This document shows positions 49,166 through 60,771 of a stretch of 64,000 nt of DNA, piece after piece. Position numbers and translations under genes: made by a program. Below the pieces are notes generated by a model. It made no database searches and was not told the DNA's origin. It saw only the letters and a program-made list of their open reading frames with translations. The stretch lies in the NCBI RefSeq assembly GCF_011386835.1, contig NC_088809.1, positions 3,109,001-3,173,000 on the forward strand, in the 5' to 3' direction. Positions within the stretch are counted from its first letter, which is position 1. Each line of letters begins with the position of its first letter. The stretch is from Chrysemys picta bellii. Taxonomy: Eukaryota; Chordata; Testudines; Emydidae.

Positions 49166-49599
49166 GGTAAGCGACGTGCCCTGCAACCCTGTGCTGGCCC
49201 CTAACAGCCGGTCCTAGAGGGAAAGTGTCAGGAAGTATGTTTGGAGCCGGCGCTCAGGACCCAGCAAGACCCCCACCAGCTCGGCTTTGCCGCTCTCGGC
49301 TCTCACTTGTATTCTGGCCATACTTCCTTTTACTGCTTCCTTCCTTCCTTGCCCTGCCGCTGAGACCTGCTCCCCGCCGCCCGGCGTGCCTCGGCACTAG
49401 CGTCTCTGCCCCAGGCGGCCCCGGCCCGTCCGAGCCTCAACTCCGAGCTCGGGGGACTTGCAGCCGGGCCCGCCGGTCGGGGAGACCCAGCGGCGTGTGC
49501 GACTAGCCGGGCTCCGCTCTCCGCCACCTGTGCGGGGCAGGGGACGTCCCGCCGCGGGCCGGGCGGTGCAGCGACTCCTAGCTGGGGCATTACGGTAAC

Positions 49600-49700
49600 T
49601 GCGGAGGGGTCCCCGCCCGGGCGCCGCTTCCTCCAATCGCGCGCGGCCGCCCCCGCCCCGCCGGCCCCATGTGCAGAAATAGCAGCGGAGCCGCGGCGGA
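49600..49700 (+). promoter_or_regulatory. ADORA2B: putative ADORA2B core promoter
   Basis: A CCAAT box (49633-49637) is followed 14 bp later by an Sp1-type GC box ccccgcccc (49651-49659), and no TATA box is evident. A donor-like 'gccgtaagt' follows at about 49702, so an untranslated exon is possible. The start site is not determinable here. Confidence 0.4.
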
Positions 49701-49955
49701 GCCGTAAGTCTGCGCTGGAGCCGCTCGCCCCGGGGGCCGGCCGCGGACAGCATCCCCAGCCCGCCCGAGGGAGGGAGCCGCCCCGAAGCCCGGCCGTGCC
49801 CGGAGCGATGCCCCGGCCCGGCGGGGGGACCCCAGAGCGCCCTGCCCGGCTCCTGGCTCCGTGAGCGGGGAGCGATCGCGCAGCGCAGCGCACTGGGTGG
49901 TGGCCCCGTGGAAGGGAAGCCCCAGCCGTGGTGCTGCCTCTCCAGGGCGCAGCAG

Positions 49956-50045
49956 ATGTTTCCCAGGGGCGTTGCTGAGCCCGGCCACAAGGGGACCATG
50001 CCCTCCCGGCGGAGCCAGGGCCGAGCTGCGCCCACCGCCCACTGA
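49956..50045 (+). other. upstream ORF 1 in ADORA2B leader (29 codons)
   Basis: ATG at 49956, with a second in-frame ATG at 49998 in good context (gggaccATG), leads to TGA at 50043-50045. If transcription starts upstream of 49956 this ORF would be in the leader. It is not in frame to join the receptor. Confidence 0.4.
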
Positions 50046-50069
50046 CGGGCCCCCTCCCTGGGGAAGACC

Positions 50070-50117
50070 ATGGTAAGGGCTCCCAGACCTGGCCTGGACA
50101 GAGCCACCTCCACGTGA
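50070..50117 (+). other. upstream ORF 2 in ADORA2B leader (15 codons, strong Kozak)
   Basis: GACCATGG gives A at -3 and G at +4, close to optimal. The frame stops at TGA 50115-50117, 16 bp before the receptor ATG. The ATG is directly followed by GTAAGG, a donor-like hexamer, so it could be spliced apart in some transcripts. Confidence 0.5.
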
Positions 50118-50124
50118 GCATCCC

Positions 50125-50136
50125 ATGCCCTCATGA
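50125..50136 (+). other. minimal upstream ORF 3 (ATG CCC TCA TGA) overlapping receptor start
   Basis: A three-codon ORF ends with a TGA that overlaps the first receptor ATG (50133-50135) and abuts the second (50136-50138). Such overlaps favour termination followed by local reinitiation. Confidence 0.5.
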
Positions 50137-50455
50137 TGAGCACAGCCTACATCGTGCTGGAGCTGATCATTGCGGTGCTCGCCATTGCCGGCAACGTCCT
50201 GGTGTGCTGGGCTGTGGCCATCAACAGCACCCTGAAGAACGCCACCAACTACGTCCTGGTGTCGCTGGCCGTGGCCGACATCGCCGTGGGCTTGCTGGCC
50301 ATCCCCTTCGCCATCACCATCAGCGTTGGCCTCGAAACGGATTTCCACAGCTGCCTCTTCTTCGCCTGCTTCGTACTGGTGCTAACCCAGAGCTCCATCT
50401 TCAGCCTGCTGGCCGTGGCCATCGACAGGTACCTGGCCATCAAGATCCCGCTCAG
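50133..50455 (+). CDS. ADORA2B: ADORA2B (adenosine A2B receptor), first coding exon, 5' partial
   Basis: This exon encodes residues 1-107 of a class A GPCR that senses extracellular adenosine at the plasma membrane and couples to Gs. TM1 is about residues 6-30 with N1.50 at N21 (GNVLVC). TM2 is about 40-64 with D2.50 at D49. The ECL1/TM3 cysteine is C74, and T85 and Q86 are the ligand-site TM3 residues. DRY is 98-100. The run [20 protein letters not shown] and [20 protein letters not shown] match avian A2B almost word for word and differ from A2A. The exon ends after CTCAG with donor gtaagg, splitting the Arg codon (phase 2), the usual adenosine-receptor intron site. Tandem ATGs occur at 50133 and 50136, and the second has the better context. 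The C-terminal exon is outside the window. Confidence 0.95.
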
Positions 50456-50606
50456 GTAAGGGGTGAGGACGTGGGCACTTGGCGTTGCATGGCCCAGCGC
50501 CAGTGAGTGCCGAGCCCGCTGGTGCGAAGCAAGGGGGGTGTTACAGGTGGAGGAACTGAGCAGTCAAGGACCGACTGCACGCAGGCAGGGGCTGTGCTGG
50601 TGAAGA

Positions 50607-50682
50607 CGCTCTTGGAAGACAGGACGCTGGGCTAGATGGACCATTGGTCTAACCCAGCAGGGCTGTTCTTCTGTTCTTAAAT
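50607..50682 (+). mobile_element. CR1 LINE 3' terminal fragment
   Basis: The text 'ttggaagacaggacgctggg', then 'ctagatggaccattggtcta' and 'gggctgttcttctgttctt', is the CR1 3' end, equivalent to 10990-11045. Confidence 0.8.
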
Positions 50683-53600
50683 GCAGGAGGCTTTGTCTGC
50701 AGTGGCTGCCAGGGGCCCAGGGCCAGACTTTCAAAAGCGCTCTGTTCCCGTTGTGTTGAAAATCTGCCCACCTGTTTTGGGTGCCTAAGTGGGAGCGGAG
50801 CTCTTTGGAAAATCTTCCGTGCCCAAGGCCACAAAGCTGTGGAGAGCTGGGACTAGCTGTCTAATCTACCTCGGTATTTTTATAGCCTCCATCAGTATAG
50901 CATCTGAGCACCTCCCAAGTAATGAAAAACAGACCAACACCTTTCTCCGGCTTCTCAGTTTATTTGAGAATAGCTTGATTAGTTTATAGTATGTTCTTGA
51001 ACAATTCTCCGCTCCGTTGGTAAGCTCAGCCCTTGCTGCCTATAGAGGTTGGGGCTAACAGTGATCTTATAAGTGAACTTGCTAGTTGCTGATAAGTCCA
51101 TCTGTCACCTTCCACCTAGCTCAGAATCTCCACCTGCCCTTGAGCCCAAAATAGGCTGATTTTTTGTTTAGCTGTTCAGAAGGGATCGTTCTGCTCTGGG
51201 TTGAAGGGAAAGAGTACGTGTACAAATGCTGATCTCGTATCTCGCTGGACACAGTGTCAGGCATTACGTCTAATCACCTTTTATCTAAGCAAGGAAGTGA
51301 GAATGTATAAATCATAAACCCAACAAGATACCAACTCTACAAACAGAAGGCGAAATAGGCAAATCACATTTCCTTAGCCCCAGCCACTGCACTAGCCAGT
51401 TCACACAATGTTCTGAGATCACCAGGCTCTTATTCCAGAGCAAATGTGCATCTGTTGAAAGTGCAACCTGCCTGGGGTGCAGGTGTGCTTAGGGTTTGAC
51501 TATGTGGGTTCTGGTTTTTAAAAGAAACCCACAAAGTTTGATAACAAAAAGAAAAACCGCACAAATCAATCCTCCTTCCTCTTACCCCCCAATTGACAAC
51601 TAAGAAACTAATAAAAATTGGATCACAATAGACCTGAATTGGTCTCACACTAGATCTGGGGACAAGGGAACATACTGGGCAAAGCATAGTAAATACATTC
51701 TTTATTGGGGCTAACACAGTGGGTTTGTGGAGCTGCCTCCCAACATCTGGAAAAGTGCATCCAAAGCCTGGATTTTCAGGTTACAAGTGAAGAGAGTTTG
51801 TTTGCCTCACTTTTGTTGAGGGGTCATCTGTCCCTATTGCACAACCACCACCGAAATTGGTATGACCGGATGATGACTAGGATAGTGGGGGGGTTGGGTC
51901 GGGATTGAGAGGCATTAGCGGAGCTGTGTGTTGGGGAGTCCAGGACTGGAATGGCAAATGAGAGCAGGGGTTAGGATTGAAGAGCTGGGGGGGGGTCAGA
52001 GTTGGGGCATTAGGGATGCAGCAGGTTTGCAGTGAGGTGCATTGGCAAAGCTCTGTGGCTGCCTTTTGCCTGTACTCTCGTTTCTGGCATCTCATTTTCA
52101 TGAGCAAAACATGCACTCAGAAATAACTTTAAAAGGAATAACCATACTTGCCTTTTTCTATCACCTTGCCTTAGAGAATCTCAATGCACTTGACAAACAT
52201 TCATTAATCATCCAACAGGTGATGTACAACTCTAATGGAAAACTGCAGCACATTGTGAGGGTATATGTGTCATCAGCAAATTGAATGGAAATTCCATGGT
52301 GTGTATTGTAGCTGGGGACAGATCTGAATCTTTAGTACTTATGGATAGAAGCATTTGAATCCTTGTCAGCATATCTGAAACTGGCTAATCATTTACTTCC
52401 AGCCATGGGGGTAATCTGAGTAAATTGTTTTTTGGCTTCAGATAATGGTTTGGTGTCTGCTCCATTTATTTATGTTTTTTCTAAATTGATCTAGAGCACG
52501 GGAGCAGCTAAAAGGGAGTTTGATGGCTCTTTTCAGCCGGACGTTTAATCAAACCACCCATTGCGTGTAAGATGCTGTAGCGTGGGTTGTTAATTCTAAC
52601 TCGCTGTCTGTGTATCATGACTCTCTTTTGTGGAGCTTGGCTGAAGAAGTTGAGTGGTTTTGAATACAATTGCTGCCCAGGTGGAAGTTTAGCTGAACAT
52701 AACAGAGCAGGTGTTCTTGGGGGGATTATCGCGAACCTGATCCTGGGAGTGTAGATGGAGGTGGAAAACATTCCTGATGACAAATGACAAGGCAAATATT
52801 TCTTCCACCTCTTTGTTTGTTTTTCTTCTCTATTTCCAGCAGGTTTATTGTGCAACTCCAGGTTGGGTCAGGACTGGGTTTCTGCACCTCTTTGGGCTGC
52901 GATCCAGGGGCCTTGGTTACAAGGTTTAGGGAAATCTCCTAGGATCGCTGTCCTCCCGAGCCAGTGCTAGGCAGTGGCTCTGGGGCTAAGTGAATGAGAC
53001 CTGGTCCACACAGCTGCCCTAGTTAGACACACATGCTGTTTCTGGAAGGAGAGTTTTGTTGTGGAATCAGAAAGCTGGCTGTTAAATTACAGGGGAAATG
53101 AACTTGCAGGGAGCTGTATTTCCAGCCAAACGGCTCGTTCGGGGAGTGACTGACTCCAGAGATCAATAGTGAGCTGTGAAGTCTTTTATCTCTGGAATGG
53201 GTGCCAACCATTCCTGTTTGGTAGTTCCTGTGACAAGTGTGGCTGCGAAGACCCATCTCCCCTAAGTGTGGTCAGAGCTGGGGCAGGCTGGAAGCCAGCT
53301 GGTGTATTGCAGGGGGATGGAGATTACTGCTGCCCCTCTGCGTTGGGAACATACAGAGAAGCCCTTTGCTGGCTCCCCTTCTCCCTCCCATTGGGATTCC
53401 ATTTCTTGTCCTCGCCTTCAAGGCCCCACTTAGGTGGGGCCCCGGCCTTTGCATGATTGCCCTCAGCAGGGGTGAGTGTCACTCGTCAAACCAGCCCTGT
53501 AACATCATACCGATGCCGATGCCGTTTGCTGGGAGAATGAACTCTGCATCTTCACTTTGCATTATCCAGGTATCTTTAATTGGCTCCCGTTAAGCAATGG

Positions 53601-54054
53601 GAGTGGGAAGCCCAGCATGGGGTGTCTGGAGTGATTGGGTTGGGAATTCGGGAAAGGCCAGAGAGTGGCTGGATTTGGAGATGGGGGCGGGGACCGAGCT
53701 GAGTGACTTGTGCCTCTCCTCCTATAAACTAGTTGCAAGAGCAAGTGCTGCTTGGCTCCACAGCCTAGGGGGCAAATGTCTGATGTGGGGAAGTGCTATC
53801 TATACAGCTAGAGAGAAAATAGTCACTCGCCCCTCTAACTTAGGGGAGCAGCAGTGCCGCCTATGCCCCAGGTATGGGCCCTTCCCCAGGGCCCAGCTCC
53901 CAAGGGCCGCTCCTTCACCCCAGTGGCAGGGTATGAGTCAGGTACTCTGAAGCGCAGCATGGTCCCGAAGTTTCCCCATCTTGGGATATTTCTCTCCCTC
54001 CTGGAAGCAGCAGGACTCGTGTGCCTTTGTGCTGCTAACTGCATCTAGACATGG

Positions 54055-54420
54055 AACACAGGAATTGCCCAACGGGATCAGATCCCTGGTCCATCTAGTC
54101 CAGTTTCCTGTCTGTCGGTGGCCAGCATCAGCTGCTTCAGGGAAGGGCCAAGAACCCACAGTCGCAGGTGTGGGATAATCTGCCCGTTGCATAGGTGTCA
54201 CCCTGGTTTCTGACAGATTGTCTTAAGCCAGGAAGCACAAGGGTTAATATCCCTTCCAGAATGTGTTAACAAGATTAACCATTTATCTATAGAAATGCCC
54301 AGTCCCTTTTTGAATCTTGTTAAGCCTTTGGCCCCACTGACTTCCTATAACGAGGAGCTCCCAGCTGAATCACGTTGTGAGAAGTATTTTCTTTTACTGG
54401 TTTTGGGTTTCTGACCTTTT
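54055..54420 (-). mobile_element. old CR1 LINE fragment
   Basis: The minus-strand CR1 3' end ('tggtccatctagtccagttt') is followed by 'gtctgtcggtggccagcatc' and 'ctttttgaatcttgttaagc'. It is diverged and truncated. Confidence 0.7.
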
Positions 54421-57400
54421 AATTGCACTGAACATCTCCGTGTTCTTGTGTTCTGGGCTCAGTCTCCTGTCTCTGTCCAATTTGTTCTTTTACAGACTTT
54501 GCCATGTCCTCTTTTACACGTCTCCTTTCTAAGGTAACCATCCCATCTCTCTTCAGAGGAGTTCTTCGGGGCCCTTCGTCATTCTTGTTGCTCTTCTGAG
54601 CCCCATCTACCGTATCCTTTGTAAGATGGGGGTGCTGGTGAACGGGGCTGGGTTCACTACCTGCTGCGGAGTTTGGAGTTTCTCCTTTGTTCATTACCAC
54701 AGGAAGGGCGGAGGGTGCTCATCTGCTTGGGTGCTTTGCTTAAAACACGCATGGTGGCTTCTGGCAAGTGGGCTGCTGCTTCCCCTTCCTGTGTGCCTGC
54801 CTGCTGTCGGTGTGGGAAGGCATCTTGTTCCTTTTTCTGCACCAGCCCTGCTGGGTAGTGCAGGAAGCACCTTTCCTCACGAATGTATCGATACCTAGGA
54901 CATCTGGCGACAGGCAAGCCCAGGCTGTGTAGCACCCATGCGGGTTGTGCTCTATGCAGGGAGCAGGCAAGTGTGTAAAGCCCATCAGCAGGAGGGCAGG
55001 AGTTTGCTGCAGTTTCTGTGGGGAAGTTTGTGCCAATCCTGTTCTTCCTCAGGGTGGATCCCAGCAGCCCTTCCCAGCCGGAATGTAGGAAGACAAGGCT
55101 CCGTGTTTGGGGCCAGCTCCGCTCGGAGCAGAACACAGACCCCTCCTATCGATCTGATCAGGATATCTCAGAACCACGGAGTTGCTGGTCAGCCTGGTCG
55201 CTGCCCCTGGACATCACACGGTGCGTCTGCAGGCCCAGAGAGCTGCACGGCGAGGAGAGGAGACACACAGGCTGCAGAGGCAGGGCTGGGCATGAAGCAC
55301 AGAAATGTGTCCCCTGTGACTGCTCTGCCATGTCCCTTTTAAATCCCCAGCACAGACTTTGGGATGGTGAGAGAACACAGCAGTCCACTGTGCCATCAGC
55401 CACAACCTCCCCCCCCAGCAGCCAGCAGGGTGCTGCAGATGTGCCAGGAATTAGCAGCCCCAGCTGTGTCTTCCCTCCCCACCTGTTCTACAATTCAGAG
55501 ACAGGCTCAGGGGCTTTGCAAGTGCTAAAGGGCAGATTATTGCTGCTGATCCTGTTAGTGACGTCAACCCCATGGCAGGAGCCGCAAATAACCTGCCAGT
55601 CCATTGTGGCATCTTCCCTCTTCCCCCGTAATTCTGTTTGTGGGACCACCAGGTTAACCGCGTGAACTGCACACCTGGGCCCGGGGCAGAGAAAGCATTG
55701 CCTTCACCCACCCACTCCCCGCTCTCATGTACGCAGAGACTCGCATATCCACAGACATACTCCCTGGCACAGTCACGCTCACCTGTGCACGCTGTACTCT
55801 CTGTCCCACTCGCTCCCACCCGATGGTCCCATGGATCACAGACATGTGTGAGGTGTTTGAGGTGGTCCATCTGGGATGACTCCCACTATGACCCTGTGGG
55901 TTCATCAGAGTCATTGGGCAGCATCTGGTCACAGGCCACTTGCCATGCATTTCTCAGCTGGCCCCTGGCAAGCAGCTTCGGGATCCGGCCCCTGCTTGGG
56001 GTCGAGCCCTGGGACGCTGGCTGGGTTTGAGCGGTGCCAGATCTAGTCATGGGAGGGAGGTACCTGATTCCTAGGGCTTCCCCAGTCATCTGAAATGCAG
56101 GGAGATTCCAGCTGCTAAGCTGTGCTCACCCAAGGTGTAACTAGGTTGTGTGGGATGCTGGTCAGGGCTCCGTGCAGGGTGGATTGGTCATGGGGCTGGC
56201 ATACAGAGGGCTGGGCTGGGAGCTAGGAGGCCCAGATGCCTGCTGTTTTTGTGGGTAGCCAGGACTAGATGAGACCTTTCCTGAGGCTTTTTAATGTGCT
56301 GTTTGACTAGATCCTCCCCTAGCTAGGAGAAGGACTTGGATTGTCTATTGCTCTGCCATCCTTCTGACCACGCTGCTCCTCGCTTGGCTGCATTGGGACA
56401 TGGTGTGTCCAATAGGTGATGCTGTAATGGGGTGTGGGGATGTGTTGGTGCTGCACTGCCCCCTACAGGCTAGAATCAAACCAGCTCAGCTGTGTATCAT
56501 AATTCCCCTACTGCTAATGGCTGTTCCTTTAACTCAAGCAGCAGGGGTCTGTGCTGTTGTAGCAAGAAGATCCGAGTTCTTTGCCTGCTGCTGCTGTGAG
56601 GTTTGGAGTGGTTAACTCACTGCCTTTGGGCACCAACTGGGCACCTAGAGTTGGTCTCTGAAGGCATCAGCAGGTCAGGGCGCAGTGAGTAGCACAGTGA
56701 CAGCCGTGCGGGTCGTACATGGCTCTAGCCCCTTTGTTCTCACCCCTCCCAGTCCTGCAGTCTCAGACAAGGTCAGCCACACAGTCCAGCTCCAGGAGTG
56801 GGAATCTTCCTACAGTGAGAGCAAGTTAGGGAGTTATTCTCATATTCCTGGGAGCATCCCTGAGGGTTACCCTGCCAGCAAAGCCTGACTAAAGGAATGG
56901 AGGCGTGGTAGCTGTATTCACAGAATCATAGAACTGGAAGGGACCTCGAGAGGTCATCTAGTCCAGTCCCCTGCACTCATGGCAGGACTAAGTATTATCT
57001 AGAGACTATCCCTGACAGGTGATTGTCTAACCTGCTCTTAAATATCTCCAATGACAGAGATTCCACAACCTCCCTAGGCAATTTATTCCAGTGTTTAACC
57101 ACACTGACAGTTAGGAAGTTTTCCCTAATGTCCAGCCTTAACCTTCCTTGCTGCAATTTAAGCCCATTGCTTCTTGTCCTATCCTCAGACATGAAAGAGA
57201 ACAATCTTTCTCCCTCCTCCTTGTTACAATCTTTTATGTACTTGAAAACTGTTACGTCCCCGGTCAGTCTTCTCTTTTCCAGACTAAACAAACTCAATTT
57301 TTTCTATCTTCCCTCATAGGTCGTGTTCTAGGCCTTTAATAATTTCTGTTGCTCTTCTCTGGACTTTCTCCAATTTGTCCACATCTTTCCTGAAATGTGG

Positions 57401-57505
57401 CGCCCGGAACTGGACACAATACTCCAGTTGAGGCCTAATCAGCATGGAGTAGAGGGGAAGAATTACTTCTCATGACTTGTTTACAACGCCCCTGCTAATA
57501 GATCC

Positions 57506-57820
57506 CATAAGAACGGCCATATCAGGTCAGACCAAAGGTCCATCTAGCCCAGTATCCTATCTTCTGACAGTGGGCAATGTCAGGTGCTTCAGAGGGAATG
57601 AACAGGACAGGTAATCATCAAGTGATCCATCCTCTGTTGCCCATTCCCAGCTTCTGGCAAATGGAGGCTAGTGACACCATCCTTGCCCATCCTGGCTACT
57701 AGCCATTGATGGACCTGTCCTCCATGAATTTATCTAGTTCTTTTTTGAACCCTGTTATAGTCTTGGCCTTCACAACATCCTCTGGCAAAGAGTTCCACAG
57801 GTTGACTCTGTGTTGTGTGT
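57506..57820 (-). mobile_element. nested CR1 3' fragment inserted in the outer CR1
   Basis: 'cataagaacggccatatcag' and 'gtcagaccaaaggtccatct' mark the 3' end of another CR1 subfamily, the one also seen at 10.0-11.0 kb. It is inserted between 'ctgctaatagatcc' and 'tgatgtttgcc' of the outer element, about 315 bp long and 5'-truncated. It must be younger than its host element. Confidence 0.85.
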
Positions 57821-57931
57821 TGATGTTTGCCCTTTTTTTTTTTTTTGGCAACAGTGTTACACTGTTGACTCTCATTTAGCTTGTGGTCCATGACCTCCAG
57901 ATCCCTTTCTGCAGTACTCTTTCCTAGGCAG

Positions 57932-58738
57932 TCATTTCCCATTTTGTATGTGTGCAACTGATTGTTCCTTCTTGAGTACTTTGTATTTGTCCTTATTGAA
58001 TTTCATCCTCTTTACTTCAGACCATTTCTCCAGTTTGTCCAGATCATTTTGAATTATAATCCTATCCTCCAAAGCACTTGCAATCCCTCCCAGGTTGGTA
58101 TCGTCCGCAAACTTTATAAGTGTACTCTGTATGCCATTATCTAAGTCATTGATGAAGATATTGAACAGAACCGGACCCAGAACTGATCCCTGCAGGACCC
58201 CACTCGTTATACCTTCCAGCATGACTGTGAACCACTGATAATTACTCTCTTGGAACGGTTTTCCAACCAGTTTTGCACCCACCTTTTAGTAGCTCCATCT
58301 AGGCTGCATTTCCCTAGTTTGTTTATGAGAAGATCATGCGAGACCGTATCAAAAGCTTTACTAAAGTCAAGATATACCACACCTACCGCTTCCCCCCATA
58401 TCCACAAGGCTTGTTACCCTGTCAAAGAAAGCTATCAGGTTGGTTTGACACAATTTGTTCTTGACAAATCCATGCTGACTGTTACTTATCACCTTATTAT
58501 CTTTTAGATATTTGCAAATTGATTGCTGAATTATTTGCTCCATTATCTTTCCGGGTACAGAAGTTAAGCTGACTGATCTGTAATTCCCCGGGTTGTCCTT
58601 ATTTCCCTTTTTATAGATTGGCACTAGATTTGTCCTTTCCCAGTCCTCTGGAATCTCTCCTGTCTTCCATGACTTTTCAAAGATAATCACTAATGGCTCA
58701 GATATCTCCTCAGTCAGCTTGAGTATTCTAGGATTCAT
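57932..58738 (-). pseudogene. CR1 reverse-transcriptase remnant
   Basis: Minus-strand frames 58738-58367, 58407-58207 and 58282-57932 translate to consecutive CR1 reverse-transcriptase pieces. They include NLVPIYKKGNKDNPGNYRSV, then LDFSKAFDTVSHDLL, then GVLQGSVLGPVLFNIFINDL and KFADDTNLGG. The catalytic FADD is present, but frameshifts split the protein into three frames and no N-terminal endonuclease remains. It is a dead fragment. Confidence 0.9.
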
Positions 58739-58780
58739 TTAATCAGGCCCTGGTGACCTGAAGACATCTAACTTGTCTGA

Positions 58781-58930
58781 GGCCTTGTCTACACTACAGG
58801 GGAAATTTAATCTAAACTACGCAATTACGTGAATAGCATAATTCAAATCAACGTCGCTTAGATCTACTTACCGCGGGGTCCACACTACGTGATGTCGATG
58901 GGAGAGCAATCTGCAGTCAATTTAGTGGAT
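58781..58930. mobile_element. MITE with 'ttgtctacactaca' end
   Basis: It starts 'ggccttgtctacactacagg' and continues 'actacgcaattacgtgaata' and 'ttaccgcggggtccacacta'. It shares 'ttaccgcgggtcca' with the Harbinger-like element at 22991-23275, so it is a related copy. The right end is unclear. Confidence 0.6.
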
Positions 58931-59524
58931 GTTCACTGACCGACCTGTCAGTCCATCCTGGCCCAAGCAGACAGGTGGAACAGCAGTGGTGAAAAGTACA
59001 TTAGATTTGTCCTAAATTCCTTGTAAGCTCAGCAGGTATTGGGGGCAAGGGCAAAGTTAAACACATGGGGGCCAGATCTGTGGAGTGCCGATGGGAGCTG
59101 GGAGTGCTCAGTGCACAGCTCCGCATGTGATTCTTAGCCTGATGCTGCCCCTGCTTGTTCCCACGGTGAACATTAGCTTTCGCTTCAGGCTGTGGCTTCC
59201 ACCGTCTCTTTGCTTGAAAGGCTGGGTGATCTCATTCCCATGTCTGTGCCCGCTCCGTTCTTGCACAATGGCGCTAGGAGCACGTGGGAGGGTTTGGGTG
59301 TGTTCTCTAGGCTGTCTAAGCCAGGACTGGGTAAGGCTCTTCCATGCAGAGCCTCTGTATCTCTCAGTCCAGCTGTGCTTGACAGCATAATGCATGGTCA
59401 TGTTCCAGCTCTGTCTGTGTTACACCGGCTCCTATCTCCTGGTTATAAGGAATTATGGGTAAACAGAGTCTTGGTCTGAGCTGCTACAGGAACTTGAGCC
59501 CAAGTGACAGAGCCTGGGGAAATG

Positions 59525-59770
59525 AATCGTATTAACAATAATACTTAAATGTGCTGATTGTACCTTCCATCCAAGGCTCTCAAAGGCCCTTAATGCATTA
59601 GGCCTCACCTCCCCCATGCAAGGCAGGGACATGTGATTGCTCCCCCATGTGTCACAGGGGGATAAAGGGGAAGTGGTTTGCCTGAGATCAAACAGCAGAG
59701 CTGGGAATAGATCTGGGATCTCCTCCCTCTGTGCTTTGACCATTAGACAGCACTTCCCCACACTCACTCC
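59525..59770 (-). mobile_element. possible SINE/MIR relic
   Basis: Minus-strand 'gatctcaggcaaaccacttc' and 'cccctttatccccctgtgac' suggest a decayed MIR-like core. The wider 'catttaaatgtgctgattgt' region is unassigned. Confidence 0.35.
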
Positions 59771-60771
59771 CATTTCAGATTCTTTCCCTGTTAAAAGAAA
59801 AAAGTGGCTTATTTTCCCACCTCCAAGTTGCCACACCTGCTTTAATTAAAATGTTCTACCAGGAAATTCCAGTTGAGCTGTCATCTCGTTTCCATGGGAG
59901 TCCTCGGGGCAAGCCAGTGAGAAGCAATGATGCTCAGTCATATGGTTACAGAACAAACAAACAGAGCAGGATGCTAAATACAATTGCACACAGATAACAG
60001 GAATCTGAGGGTTGATGGAGCAGTTGCTCTTGCTCTCCTCCACTAAAGGGGCTTTGAAAACTCCACTCTGTTGCTGCAACACTTGAAATAGGAAGACCTC
60101 AGTAGTCACAGGTCGTTTATATCCGAGCAATGGAGCATTTGGTGCTGTGTTCCTGCAGGGCCCTTTCGCCCAGGCCAGCAAAGGGCGACCAAGTTAATTA
60201 ACATCCTGCAATATCGGCGTTGGACAAAACAGGCAGGGAGGGTGCGCTGAGAGGACAGGAGAGCACAGGTTTTCTCCACAGAGTTTAGTGCACCAAGGGC
60301 TGTGGAGCTAGAGCAGGGCTGAGTTGGACTCTAGGGTCTGTCTTGCAACATTGTGTTCTTGAGGCTCAGCGATGTCCCTTTGACAGGGACAGTCTTGTCT
60401 CCACACTGAGATGTTTGTGACTTGCTGTCGGGATTGTCTGAGACTGGAACTGCTCAATCCAAGATCTCGTCTGCACCGCAGGGATTCAGTGTCACTGCTC
60501 CAGTGCAAACTCCTAGCACAGACCTGAAAAGCAGCAATTTCCACCAAGGAGCTCATCTCTGCTCCAAACAGCATTCACTCAACTGGGTCAGTGCCTGGAG
60601 CAGGCGTCCGGGCAGGCTTGGTTTCCGCTCGAAAAGGCAAACCCTCCTACTGCAGGCACAGTTATGCTGGTAAAACCGTGTCTGGGTTACTGGCTCAGTG
60701 ACGCCGATATAACTGCACTGACGCTAGGCCTTGTGCCAGTATAGACGTGTACAAAAAACCCTACTGCTGTA

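Larger units (their letters stand above)
28651..49229. other. SPECC1-ADORA2B intergenic region, no gene found
   Basis: No exon, RNA gene or convincing coding frame was found in this ~20.6 kb. Open frames are short, overlap on both strands and coincide with repeats. Content is the SINEs, MITEs and Penelope-like units listed. The stretches 28.7-32.9, 33.2-35.1, 37.0-38.1 and 47.5-49.0 kb show nothing I recognise. Confidence 0.7.
49230..50500. promoter_or_regulatory. ADORA2B: CpG island over ADORA2B promoter, 5' UTR and exon 1
   Basis: Composition changes abruptly to GC-rich with dense CpG from about 49230 and fades after the exon 1 donor. This is the only such island in the window and marks the ADORA2B 5' end. 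Long open frames on the minus strand here (for example 49330-50121) are by-products of the GC-rich composition. Confidence 0.85.
56920..58779 (-). mobile_element. CR1 LINE, ~1.5 kb of 3' end interrupted by a second CR1
   Basis: It begins with the inverted CR1 3' end 'cagaatcatagaactggaag' and 'ggacctcgagaggtcatcta', and runs right into reverse transcriptase. A different CR1 (57506-57820) sits inside it. The element stops at about 58780 where a 'ggccttgtctacact' MITE begins, so the rest of the CR1 is either truncated or displaced by that insertion. It lies antisense to ADORA2B. Confidence 0.93.

Noticed and set aside
49330..50348. Three long minus-strand open frames (about 250-263 codons) over the ADORA2B CpG island
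   Set aside because: They are arginine-, proline-, glycine- and alanine-rich in several frames at once, overlap the receptor exon and its GC-rich leader, and show no domain. This is a composition artefact of a CpG island.
50133..50455. Assignment as ADORA2A
   Set aside because: The segments [21 protein letters not shown] and [11 protein letters not shown] fit A2B, and the neighbour is SPECC1 rather than SPECC1L.
55018..55665. 215-codon plus-strand frame in the ADORA2B intron
   Set aside because: It overlaps several other frames on both strands, has no recognisable domain, no promoter and no splice support.
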